From JACCYI01 sp963828075 (GTDB lineage: Bacteria; Actinomycetota; Thermoleophilia; Solirubrobacterales; Solirubrobacteraceae): a stretch of DNA of 64,000 nucleotides. The stretch covers positions 1,240,001 through 1,304,000 of the forward strand of contig CAWHDH010000017.1 of assembly GCA_963828075.1 (NCBI GenBank), read 5' to 3'. Below are positions 1 through 7,663 of this stretch, piece after piece; the first letter of the stretch is position 1; every line of letters starts with the position of its first letter. Under the pieces are notes generated by a model. The model saw only the letters and a program-made list of their open reading frames with translations, was not told the DNA's origin and made no database searches. Both the position numbers and the translations under genes were made by a program.

Positions 1-290
1 CGTTTTGAGCACACCGTCAACGTGGGCCCGCTGAGGATTAAGGACGAGTCGCTCGTCGAGGAGATGCGACCCGGGCGGGTCCTGCAGCTCAAGGTCAGGG
101 CGCGGCCCTTCGGCAGCGCGCGCGTGAAGCTCGAGCTCGGGGGACGTTGACGGCGACACGCGCGTCACAATGATCGAGGATCCCGCCGACCTCCCCTCGG
201 CGTTCGTCTTCCAGCCCCTGGTGCACCTGATCACGCGCTGGCGGAACCTGTGGTCGCTCCAGCGGCTCGCCGGACTCGCCGAAGGCCGAG
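1..290 (+). pseudogene. SRPBCC (polyketide-cyclase-like) protein, C-terminal part, frameshifted
   Basis: The window opens inside a reading frame that ends at a TGA at 148-150 (last residues ...ARVKLELGGR). The text before it (VNVGPLRIKDESLVEEM, RARPFGSARVKLEL) looks like the C-terminal half of an SRPBCC/START-like ligand-binding protein. The expected continuation (GDTRVTMIEDPADLP, then LVHLITRWRNLWSLQRLAGL) is present one frame over from about position 146 to 289. The switch falls on a run of five G at 139-143; four G would restore one frame. So this is one gene broken by a single-base insertion, either real or a homopolymer sequencing error. The start lies outside the window. The family assignment is by sequence feel only. 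Confidence 0.55.
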
Positions 291-385
291 TACCCCGGCC
301 CGGCGAGGAAGCCGAGGCGCCGAGCCGGACGCCGGACGGTGACGGCAGCGTCGTCAACCCGCGGCTGCACGGGCGTGGCGACCGC

Positions 386-837
386 CGACGCGGCGCGGTG
401 CCCGCGATCGCCGGCGGTCTTGGCGCCGGGCTCGGGGCACTGGCCATGACCGCGTCCACCAACGCCGAGATGCGCCTCCGCGGACGGCCTGCGAGCGATG
501 CCCCCGCGCGGGCGCTCGAACGCCTGCTGCGCGTGAGCACGCGCGGCAAGCGGCGGCGCCGACGCCTGACACTCGGCGGTCACCTCGCCACCAGCCTCGC
601 GCTCGGCGCCGCCCGCGGCGGGCTCGAGCTCGCAGGAGTGCGCCCGCCACCGGCCGCCGCCGCCATGCTCGCCCTCGGGCTCGCGCCCGAGGTCGTCGTG
701 GTCCCGGCGCTCGGCGCCGCGCCGCCGCCGTGGCGCTGGAGCCGCGCCGCCGTGGCCGTCTGCTGCTGCACCACGGCGTCTACGCCGCGGCGGTCGAGAG
801 CAGCTACCGGTCGCTGCGGCGCGTGCACAAGCTGTAG
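386..837 (+). pseudogene. Small membrane protein remnant (family with RGRPASD motif), frameshifted
   Basis: Frame 2 encodes a glycine/alanine-rich hydrophobic start (AIAGGLGAGLGALAMTAS), then RLRGRPASDAPARALERL and further hydrophobic stretches. This pattern recurs in uncharacterised actinobacterial membrane proteins that have an RGRPAS-type motif after the first transmembrane segment. The natural C-terminus (HHGVYAAAVESSYRSLRRV and HKL before TAG at 835-837) is in frame 1, so a frameshift lies at about 700-760. The upstream part runs on from the SRPBCC remnant with no clear start. I treat it as a decayed gene. The function is unknown. Confidence 0.4.
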
Positions 838-840
838 GAC

Positions 841-1030
841 CTAGCCGGTCGGGCCCGCCTCAGAGGTCGCGCGCACCGGCCGCGGCAGCCCGGCACACAG
901 CCCGGCCGCCTCGCCGACGTCGCCGCCCAAGCCGAACCACTGCAGCTCTCCGGTCTCAGCGTCGAGCACCGCCGCCACGATCTTGGTGGCGTGCACGTCC
1001 AAGCCGACGAGGGGTTCTAGCCTTCGCCAT
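841..1030 (-). mobile_element. IS110-family transposase, N-terminal fragment
   Basis: Reading the minus strand from about 1017, the peptide LVGLDVHATKIVAAVLDAET...PVRATSEAGPTG matches the start of an IS110-family DEDD recombinase (GLDVHA with the first catalytic Asp, then the EAGPTG block). It ends at a TAG directly after EAGPTG, so roughly the last four fifths of the enzyme are missing. A strong ribosome site (AGGAGGAG, seven bases before ATG at 1030) precedes ATG GCG AAG, but the IS110 frame starts one base out of phase, so the start is frameshifted too. This is a dead fragment, useful as evidence of past mobile-element activity. Confidence 0.65.
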
Positions 1031-1091
1031 CGGCTGGCTCCTCCTCTGCGATTGTGGGCCGCCGCGCGGTGGCAGCCGCGCGACATCAATA

Positions 1092-1112
1092 CCCCCACGA
1101 CCGTGGTGGGGG
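1092..1112. repeat. Inverted repeat upstream of the IS110 fragment
   Basis: CCCCCAC (1092-1098) and GTGGGGG (1106-1112) form a 7-bp stem with a 7-base loop. It lies about 60 bases upstream of the IS110 fragment start, in what would be the non-coding end of the element, where intact IS110 elements can carry structured RNA. The left arm is part of AATACCCCCA, which also starts the CsoR-like site at 6412. No function can be shown. Confidence 0.3.
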
Positions 1113-1306
1113 GACCGGCCCCTTCTACCGCCGAGACCGGACGGAACTACCGTCCATATGGTCTAGGCGCAGGGACGCGCATGCCGACGCACTCGGCCAC
1201 GTCATCGCCGTTGGGTGGGCTTCTCCATCGACGGTAGGGTGGGAGCCGGATTGTCTGGCTTGCGGTCTGGTCTCAACCGGGCGCTCGCCCGCTCGGATTT
1301 AGCGGC

Positions 1307-2419
1307 GTGACCGACCATCATGAAGGGGCCGTGGTTCCCGCTACCCTCCCGCATGTCCCGCTGAATCGGCTGCTGCAGGTCGACACGATCTACGTGGAGC
1401 CAGCCGCCGCTGAGCTCGAGCGCGGACGGCAGGTGCTGGCCCGATTCCCGGGCGCCGAGCTTGTGGAGGTCGCGTCGCACTGGCGGATCCCGGAGCTCCA
1501 CGGGAACCGGGGGAGCGTTTCGGATTGGAACCGGATCAAGCGAACCCATCTCGTGTTGGGCACGCTGAAGTCGCCGCGGATTCGTCCGAACGGCCGTTCG
1601 AGCGATTTCATCGCGCCGTCGCAGGCGAACGGGTGCGCAATGAGCTGTGCATACTGCTACGTCCCCCGACGCAAGGGCTTCGCCAATCCGATCACCGTGT
1701 TCGCCAACATCGAGCAGCTGCTGCGGGTCACGGAGCGCCACATCGCCCGGCAGGGCCGCAAGGCGACTGCCAACCAGTGCGATCCGGTCGATTGGGTCTA
1801 TGACATCGGCGAGAACTCCGACTGCTCGGTCGATGCGTGGGTGGCGGACAATGTGGGCGACTTCATCGAGTTGTTCGCGCACACGGACGGCGCGAAGGCC
1901 TCGTTCGCGACCAAGGCGGTCAACCCGGATCTGCTGCACCACGACCCTCGCGGCGGGACTCGAGTGCGTTTCTCGCTGATGCCGCGCGAAGTGTCACGAC
2001 TCCTAGACGTGCGCACCCACCCGGTCGAGCATCGCATCGCCGCCATCGACGATTTCGTGGAGGCCGGCTACGAGGTCCACGTCAACCTTTCGCCGGTGAT
2101 CGTCGCCGACGGTTGGCTTGACGCGTGGGATGAGCTGCTCGGCGAGCTCGACGCCGGCACCGGCCCGGCGGCAAAGGCCCAGATGGCGGCCGAGGTGATC
2201 TTCCTCACCCACAACGACCGGCTCCACGAGGTCAACCTCGGCTGGCATCCGCGCGCCGAGGAGCTGCTCTGGACGCCCGAAACGCAGGAGCCCAAACGGT
2301 CCCAGACCGGTGGCTGGAACGTGCGCTACCGGCGCGGCTGGAAGGGCGCGCGCGTACGCGACCTGCTCGCGCTGATCGAGCGACGCACACCCTGGCTGCG
2401 CGTCCGCTACGCATTCTGA
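1307..2419 (+). CDS. Spore-photoproduct-lyase-family radical SAM protein
   Basis: This is a 370-residue protein with the radical-SAM cluster motif CAMSCAYCYVPRRKG (Cys-x3-Cys-x2-Cys) near residue 110, followed by an N-terminal-half barrel with QCDPVDWVYDIGENSDCSVD. It matches the SPL-like family found in many non-sporulating bacteria. Family members use a [4Fe-4S] cluster and SAM; true SplB repairs the spore photoproduct in UV-damaged DNA, but the function of the non-sporulator branch is not established. The GTG start at 1307 is chosen because the frame is open from there and no better start is visible. It is the only clearly intact gene among the remnants of the first 5 kb. It stands alone; the next gene is convergent. 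Confidence 0.8.
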   Translation: MTDHHEGAVVPATLPHVPLNRLLQVDTIYVEPAAAELERGRQVLARFPGAELVEVASHWRIPELHGNRGSVSDWNRIKRTHLVLGTLKSPRIRPNGRSSDFIAPSQANGCAMSCAYCYVPRRKGFANPITVFANIEQLLRVTERHIARQGRKATANQCDPVDWVYDIGENSDCSVDAWVADNVGDFIELFAHTDGAKASFATKAVNPDLLHHDPRGGTRVRFSLMPREVSRLLDVRTHPVEHRIAAIDDFVEAGYEVHVNLSPVIVADGWLDAWDELLGELDAGTGPAAKAQMAAEVIFLTHNDRLHEVNLGWHPRAEELLWTPETQEPKRSQTGGWNVRYRRGWKGARVRDLLALIERRTPWLRVRYAF

Positions 2420-2505
2420 ATTCCGCCTATGGTCGGACGAGGTTCACGAACGACTGCGCCGTCCACATCGCCTTACTCCCCGCACCTGATGTCAAGAGCG
2501 GCCAC

Positions 2506-3646
2506 CTAGGCGCGTGGACCCAGCCTCAGCGCGAGCACGCACACGTCGTCCGGCTGGGAGGTGGTGCGGGTGGCCTCATGCGCGAGCGTTGACGCGACGG
2601 TGTCGGACGCTTCGTCGCGGAGTCGATCGAGCTTCGCGAGGAGCTCATCCAGCCCGGCCTGCAGGGGGCGGTTGCGGCGCTCGACAAGGCCGTCGGTGTA
2701 GAGCACGACGATCGCTTCGGCCGAGAGCTGGCAGGCGCCCTCCGGTCGGTCGCTCCAGAAGTTGTATGCATCGAGCGGCGGGGACCGGCCGTCGGACGCG
2801 AACCACGCCGCGCCGCCCGGCTCGACGATGGCCGGAGGCGGATGTCCGGCACAGGCGTAGCGCATGCAGCCAAGTCGCACGTCGAGCTCCGCGTACGCCA
2901 CGGTGGCCATCTGGCCGACAGAGTGCCGGCGGGAGAACTCCGATAGCGCCTCGAGCAGGGGGCCAGGCTCGAGCCCGGTAGATGCGAGCGCGCGCAAGGC
3001 GCTGCGCAGCTGCCCCATGGTTGCCGCGGCGCCAAGGCCGCGCCCTACTACGTCGCCAACCACGATCGCGAGGGTCTCGCCTTCCTCGAGCCAGAACGCG
3101 TCGTACCAGTCGCCGCCGACCTCGAGCCCCCGTTCCGCCGGGCGGTAGGCGACGCCGACCTCGATGCCCTCGCCTTCCTGAAGGGCGCCTGCGAGGAGTC
3201 CGCGCTGTAGCTCGAGTGCCACTTCATGTTCGCGTCGTCGAGCCTTCAACAGTTCCTGCTCGCAGCGGCGGCGGTCAGTCGCATCGAAGACCGTCGTGCG
3301 GATCACACGCGGTTGACCTGCGTTGTCGTGGCGAACGACCGCGTTGACGAATGCTGGCACGTTGCTGCCGTCGGAGCGGACGATCTCGATCGCGATCTCC
3401 CGCACCGATCCCTGCATCCTCAGCAACGGCGCGTAATGCGTTTCGTGGTAGATCCGACCGCCCGGGGTCAGCAGGTCCTGAAAGCGCGTGCCGAGGAGTT
3501 CCGCGCGCTTGCGGCCGGTCAGCTCCTCGAAGGTTGCGGTTGACGCGAAGGATGCTGCCGTCGAGCGCGGTGGTGAGGTAGCCGCACGGTGCCGTCTCGA
3601 AGAGGTCGTCCGCCGACTCGTCGAGTAGCCCGTTAGGGATGCTCAT
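2506..3646 (-). pseudogene. PAS-PP2C (SpoIIE-type) phosphatase, RsbP-like, one frameshift
   Basis: The gene starts at ATG 3646 with a PAS sensor (LFETAPCGYLTTALDGSIL then RVN). It then jumps one frame at about 3541 into ATFEELTGRKRAELLGTRF and continues through a coiled linker into a SpoIIE phosphatase domain. The metal-binding blocks are visible: GGDWYDAFWLEEGE, GDVVGRGLGAAATMGQL and, near the end, QPDDVCVLALRLG. The total of 1,141 bases is one more than a multiple of three, so a single inserted base explains the break. PAS-PP2C phosphatases of this layout (RsbP) dephosphorylate anti-anti-sigma factors and release sigma-B. The start overlaps the stop of the RsbQ fragment by ATGA. The frameshift may be real or an error. 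Confidence 0.7.
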
Positions 3647-3796
3647 TCCGCGAGGAACTCCTTGATCGCGGCGATCGTTTCGTGGGGCGCGCTCAGGTTC
3701 GGGCAGTGCCCAGTGGCGCTCAGCAGGACGAACCGGCTGCCGGGCAGCCGATCGTGGACATACTCGCCGACGGCCAATGGAGCGATGGTGTCCAAA
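3643..3796 (-). pseudogene. RsbQ-like alpha/beta hydrolase, C-terminal fragment
   Basis: About 50 residues remain: DTIAPLAVGEYVHDRLPGS, then the catalytic-His block ATGHCPNLSAPHETIAAI and IKEFLAE before the stop. GHCPxLSxPxETI is characteristic of RsbQ-type hydrolases, the partner of RsbP in energy-stress signalling of Bacillus. The nucleophile elbow and all other upstream parts are missing; the fragment begins right after the stop of the sigma gene. The stop overlaps the phosphatase start (ATGA), showing that the original rsbQ-rsbP coupling is intact at this end. A clean deletion of roughly 650 bases is inferred from the family length. Confidence 0.7.
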
Positions 3797-3797
3797 G

Positions 3798-4769
3798 CTA
3801 TGCCGGCTCTTCGCTTGACTCCGCGACCTCGCGCAGCCGCGCGACGGCTTGCCGCAGCAATCGCGAGATGTGCATCTGCGAGAGGCCGACGCGGTCGCCT
3901 ATCTCCGACTGCGTGAGGTCCTCCACGAAGCGCAGCCTCAGGATCTCCCGCTCGCGGTCGCTGAGGATCGACATCATGGACTCGACGGTGGCGGAGCTCT
4001 CGGCCTGACGGTAGCCCGGGTCGTCGCCGCCTAGCCTGTCGACGACCCGGGTACCGTCCTGGTCGTCGTCGAAGGAGCGATCGAGAGATTCGGCCCGGTA
4101 GGCGGCTCTCGCAGGGCCTCTGAACGAGCGAGGGCCCGCTGCGTGACCGCCCAGGAACTCCGCAAGGCCGAGGCCCGCTACCACTGCCGCCTCGCGCGCT
4201 TCGAGCACCTGCTCGATGCTGACCCCCACGTCCTGAGCGATCTCGGCCGCAGTCGGCGCGCGCCCGAGCTCCTGAACGAGGCGATTGGTCGCGCGGTCGA
4301 CGCGCATCGCCAGATCCTGCAGGTCGCGCGGAACCCGCACCGACCAGCGCTTGTCTCGGAAATGGCGCTTCAGCTCTCCCGCGATCGTCGGCACAGCGAA
4401 CGACGAGAAGGCGGTACCGCGTGCGGGGTCGAACCGGTCGACGGCCTTCAGCAGGCTCATCGACGCGACCTGAACGAGGTCCTCCAGCGGCTCGCCGCCA
4501 CCGTGGTAGCGCCGCGCCAGCCGCGTGGCCAGTGGGAGAAACCGCTCCACCAGCGCGTCGCGGGCCGCCTGATCGTCGCGCCCGCGATAGCAAGCGAACA
4601 GCCGCCACTCCTTGAGGGTGCGCGCGAACCGGTCGTCGCCGGCGCCGTTGCGGCGGTCGTCGTTCACTGCGCCGCGCGACCGAACGTCCGGGCCCGGAGC
4701 GACGGGGACCGGAGCGCCCGGCCATGGCAGGCTCGGCACCATAAAACGTGGGTTTGGTGGGTTTGTCAT
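3798..4769 (-). CDS. RNA polymerase sigma factor, SigB/SigF family
   Basis: A group-3 sigma-70 protein of about 320 residues. Region 2 reads LVERFLPLATRLARRYHGG...LEDLVQVASMSLLKAVDRFDP; region 3 has LKRHFRDKRWSVRVPRDLQDL; region 4 ends LSDREREILRLRFVEDLTQSE then GLSQMHISRLLRQAV. These are typical of general-stress or sporulation sigma factors. The start is uncertain: ATG 4769 (a GGAG lies about 15 bases upstream), GTG 4823, ATG 4742 or GTG nearer 4670 are all in frame. Directly downstream sit remnants of rsbQ and an RsbP-like phosphatase, so this is a sigma-B stress module. No anti-sigma factor or anti-anti-sigma gene is seen in the window. Confidence 0.85.
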   Translation of the reverse strand: MTNPPNPRFMVPSLPWPGAPVPVAPGPDVRSRGAVNDDRRNGAGDDRFARTLKEWRLFACYRGRDDQAARDALVERFLPLATRLARRYHGGGEPLEDLVQVASMSLLKAVDRFDPARGTAFSSFAVPTIAGELKRHFRDKRWSVRVPRDLQDLAMRVDRATNRLVQELGRAPTAAEIAQDVGVSIEQVLEAREAAVVAGLGLAEFLGGHAAGPRSFRGPARAAYRAESLDRSFDDDQDGTRVVDRLGGDDPGYRQAESSATVESMMSILSDREREILRLRFVEDLTQSEIGDRVGLSQMHISRLLRQAVARLREVAESSEEPA

Positions 4770-4905
4770 GACGCCTGACGCGAGTCTCCAGCTCGTGGTG
4801 GCACGGCTTGAACACCGACGCACGCGCCTGGCTCAAGCACGCGGCGAAGTCGGACGAGGGCCGGTAGAATACCGCCTAGCCGCTGTCGCAATAGGGGTTG
4901 CCGCA

Positions 4906-4934
4906 ATAGTCATTGCTCTCGGCGCATTTGTCAA
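4906..4934 (-). promoter_or_regulatory. Sigma-70-type promoter candidate for the sigma-factor gene
   Basis: On the minus strand TTGACA (4934 to 4929) and GACTAT (4911 to 4906) are separated by 17 bases. The predicted start would be near 4899, about 130 bases before ATG 4769. The surrounding 130 bases are clearly more AT-rich than the genes on either side. No sigma-B autoregulatory box was recognised. Confidence 0.45.
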
Positions 4935-4956
4935 CCGCAATTTACGAATCGGATCG

Positions 4957-5292
4957 ATGGCTGAAGACGAATTCCTTGAAGCCCTGACGGCGCTTGAGCA
5001 CACGCTCGCCGACAACCAAAAGCGGGTAACGCTGATCAAGAAGCGAATCGCCCAACTCCGGCGCTTGCGCTCGAGAGGCGCGTCGTACGTCGAGGTCGTC
5101 TCCAACACGGACGGGCCGCTCATCGTCCAGCTACTCACCGAGAGCTCAAAGGCGCTCGACACCAGTGGAGCGAACGTACGCCGAGCCGAGGCGCACGCGC
5201 TCTACGCCGAGGGACTGACGATGGAGCAGATTGCCGAGCGCTTCGGCGTCACACGGCAACGCGTCTCGATCCTCCTGAAGGCCCGAAAATGA
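4957..5292 (+). CDS. Small coiled-coil / helix-turn-helix protein
   Basis: A 111-residue protein starting at ATG 4957 (MAEDEFLEALTALEHTLAD). The first 50 residues form an amphipathic helix with heptad-like leucines (ITLIKKRIAQLRRLRSRG type). The last 35 residues are a helix-turn-helix: AHALYAEGLTMEQIAERFGV then TRQRVSILLKARK. It resembles a class of small actinobacterial DNA-binding proteins with no assigned target. It is divergent from the sigma-factor gene, sharing a 190-base spacer, so it could regulate or be regulated with it; this is inference from position. An in-frame extension upstream to 4612 is antisense to the sigma gene and is not believed. Confidence 0.65.
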   Translation: MAEDEFLEALTALEHTLADNQKRVTLIKKRIAQLRRLRSRGASYVEVVSNTDGPLIVQLLTESSKALDTSGANVRRAEAHALYAEGLTMEQIAERFGVTRQRVSILLKARK

Positions 5293-5426
5293 TCCGGACT
5301 AGTGTTGCTACCGGTGCTGCCGGGCCTCTGGCGAGGCGTCCGAGAAGTCGTCGATTCGTCGCGTCGCCGTGGTCGAGCTTGCGTGAGATCGCCCACGGTT
5401 CTACCGGCTGGCAGCCCTCGGTTGCG

Positions 5427-6278
5427 ATGCGACCCATCCGTCCCGGCTCCAAGGTCCCCGTCGACGCCGTCGTCGAGGAGGGCGAGAGCTAGGTCGATGA
5501 GTCGACGGTAACCGGCGAGAGCCTGCCGGTCAAAAAGACCGCGGGCGACCAGCTCATCGGCGCCACCATCGACACGGTCGTCTTCGACAAGACCGGCACG
5601 AGCGTGCAGGTCGCCATCGACGGCAAGGCCTCGGCCGTCATCGCGATCGCCGACGCCCGGCGCGCGACCGCCGCCGAGGCCATCGGCGCGCTCCGCGAGC
5701 TCGGCGTTCGGCCGGTCATGCTCTCCGGCGACAGCCGCGCAACCGCGGAACGCGTTGCCGCCGAGCTGGGCATCGACGAGGTCATCGCCGAGGTGCTGCC
5801 CGCCGACAAGGCCGCCAAGGTCGCTGCTCTGCAGAACGAGGGGCGCAAGGTGGCGATGGTCGGCGACGGCGTCAACGACGCGCCCGCACTCGCCCAGTCC
5901 GAGGTCGGCATCGCCATCGGCACCGTGCACCGACGTCGCGGTCGAGACCGCCGTCGTGCTGATGCGCTCCGACCCGCTCGACGTCGCCACCGCCATCGCG
6001 ATCAGCCGCGGTACCAAGCGCAAGATGCACCAGAACCTCGCCTGGGCGGTCGGCTACAACAGCCTCGCGCTGCCCGTCGCCGCCGGCCGCTCGGCTTCGT
6101 GCTGCGCCCCGAGGTCGGCGCCATCTCCATGGCCGGCTCCAGCATCATCGTCGCGCTCAACGCCGTCGCCCTGAAGCGACTGCGCCTGCCCGACCGCGCA
6201 CAGCGAGACCAGACCCCACCCGCGGCCGGCGCGCCCGGCGGCCAGGGCCAGCACATCCCCGCGGCCGGAGCTCCATGA
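5427..6278 (+). pseudogene. Copper-type P1B ATPase (CopA/CtpA-like), heavily deleted pseudogene
   Basis: Pieces of a heavy-metal P-type ATPase follow in the right order with large gaps. The actuator domain (RPGSKVPVDAVVEEGES) is broken by TAG at 5490-5492 and resumes in frame as VDESTVTGESLPVKK...IGATI. It then jumps to the phosphorylation site DTVVFDKTGT, losing the membrane block with the CPC metal site. It jumps again to VAIDGKASAVIAIADARR. MLSGDSRATAERVAAELGI and VAMVGDGVNDAPALAQSE (hinge) follow. Two more frameshifts lie near 5930 and 6090 before the last transmembrane segment. It cannot work as a pump. The CsoR-like operator at 6413 suggests the locus once belonged to a copper-resistance cluster. 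Confidence 0.8.
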
Positions 6279-6412
6279 CTAGGCGGTTCCCTCGTACATA
6301 AGGCGGCCCGCCGCGTGGTCGGGGTCGACGGCCAATGCGGCAGACCGCGGTCAAGCGCAGGCCGCCATCTGTGAGCCCGAGTCACACAGGGACCACCGCA
6401 CGGCTTGCCTCA

Positions 6413-6429
6413 ATACCCCCATGGGGTAT
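6413..6429. promoter_or_regulatory. CsoR-like copper operator palindrome
   Basis: ATACCCCCATGGGGTAT is a near-perfect palindrome of the TACCCC-GGGGTA type bound by the copper-sensing repressor CsoR. It runs directly into TATAGTGG, so it would overlap a -10 region reading to the right. It sits between the copper-ATPase pseudogene and a fragment of an MFS exporter. The match is by motif; no csoR gene is seen in the window. Confidence 0.6.
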
Positions 6430-6477
6430 ATAGTGGCGTGACCCCGCTCACCCCTCAGTCACCGAACAGGACCGCTC

Positions 6478-6645
6478 TGATGCCCGACGCGTTCGGCGGC
6501 CTGCTGCTGCTCGGCGGCCGGCTGTCGGACCTGTTCGGGGCCAAGCGCCTCTTCACCGCCGGTTGGGTCGTGCTCGCCGCCGGGTCGCTGGCCGCCGGCC
6601 TCGCCGACTCCACCGGCGTGGAAATCGGCGCGCGCGCCATTCTGA
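6478..6645 (+). pseudogene. MFS (DHA2/EmrB-type) exporter fragment
   Basis: About 50 residues: FGGLLLLGGRLSDLFGAKRL then FTAGWVVLAAGSLAAGLADS. This is the second and third transmembrane region of a 14-TM drug exporter, with the conserved GRLSDLFGxKR loop (motif A). Nothing upstream or downstream of it can be recognised as the same gene: the first helix is missing and the sequence runs into short tandem repeats. It is a remnant of an exporter that may have been controlled from the CsoR-like site. Confidence 0.6.
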
Positions 6646-6648
6646 CAC

Positions 6649-6717
6649 GGGGAGAAACGACGGCCGCCAGCGGGGAGAACCGACGGCCACCCGCGGGGAG
6701 AACCGACAGCCGTGAAC
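6649..6717. repeat. Three tandem copies of a 23-base repeat
   Basis: Units at 6649-6671, 6672-6694 and 6695-6717 all begin GGGGAGAA(A/C)CGAC(G/A)GCC and differ at a few positions, more in the last unit. They start directly after the MFS fragment and are not separated by spacers, so this is not a CRISPR. Such arrays are found at the ends of some insertion elements; no transposase is visible beside it. Confidence 0.7.
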
Positions 6718-6789
6718 GTGGTGAACACCCCACATTCCAAGTAACAAACACGGTGAGCATGCTGCGAGACCTCCTTGGGGGTGGTGGGT

Positions 6790-7428
6790 GAGGTGGACTG
6801 ACAAGTCCCGTCGATGCCGGCCGTCGACCGAGGTGCGTGACAACGCACGCGCCAGCTCCCGGCCCGAAGGGCTCGCCCCCGGCGATCCGCCGCAGGCAGA
6901 CGAGCAGCTGGTGCGGCGGATGGCATGCCGCCCCGGGTTCGCGGTCGGCGACAGTGCGGGCGTCGGCAAGTCCGCGTCGTCCCCGACCCCCTGGCGGTCA
7001 CGCAGACTCGACATGTCCGGCGCGGGCGATCCAGTGGGCTCGAGGACGGCCAGCCGACGGCTTCAGGTCTGCGCGTCGAGCGGGCATCTGACCGCACGGC
7101 CCGCGAGCGCGCCCCTCAGGCAAAGAACTTCGGTCGCGTCGACTGGCTGGGGGGCTTCAGCACGGCGGCGCCCTCGTCGGCCCGGTCGCGGCCGGCGTAC
7201 ACGTGTCGATCTCGTGCCGCGCGGGAGAGGACACCGCATGGCGGGACGGTTGCCGGCGTGCACAGCCTCAGCGCGGCGGGCCGCGTCGCGCTCGGCGGCT
7301 GATCATGCGTACGCGTTGGACCGCACCGCGGCCGCGGCCAGACGGCGTCACCGAGACAATTGGACCCCAATTGGACCCCGTCGGCCGTGAGCCGGAAGAC
7401 CTCACGGCCGCTTCTTGGCTCTGCGTGA
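6790..7428. other. Non-coding or unrecognisable stretch in the remnant region
   Basis: No open frame here resembles a protein I know; frames on both strands are arginine/serine-rich products of the base composition. The only structure is an 11-base tandem duplication, AATTGGACCCC, at 7358-7368 and 7369-7379. It precedes the tRNA-His fragment by about 50 bases and is reported separately among the findings. Confidence 0.5.
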
Positions 7429-7430
7429 GG

Positions 7431-7478
7431 GGTGAGCGACGGGACTCGAACCCGCAGCCGCCTGGACCACAACCATCC
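7431..7478 (-). other. 3' fragment of tRNA-His (GTG), probable attachment site
   Basis: On the minus strand the sequence holds the anticodon loop TTGTGGT with CCAGG, a variable loop, a full T arm (GCGGG-TTCGAGT-CCCGT) and the acceptor strand CGCTCACC. This fits the 3' half of a tRNA-His. The 5' half (acceptor and D arm) is absent: upstream of the loop the sequence departs from tRNA. A duplicated tRNA 3' end is the usual footprint left by integration of a tyrosine-recombinase element, so I read it as an att site. No integrase gene is identifiable in the window. Confidence 0.6.
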
Positions 7479-7663
7479 GGGATCGAGGCGGTAGCACTGA
7501 TCGGCAGCCCTCGTGGGACCTACCGCTGCCCCGCCTGCACGCTCGCGCGCCTCGCCGCGCAATCGCGGCAATCGGCAGCTCTAGTCAGTATCGACACCCC
7601 CAACCAAGCGGGTGCCAGCGCGGAGCACGCTCTCGCAAAGTCAGGCAGAGCGTGGTGCGATGC

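Noticed and set aside
4612..4956. Upstream extension of the small HTH protein
   Set aside because: Antisense to the sigma-factor gene; ATG 4957 starts the conserved part.
6649..6717. Possible CRISPR array
   Set aside because: The 23-base units are directly tandem with no spacers, and no cas gene is present.
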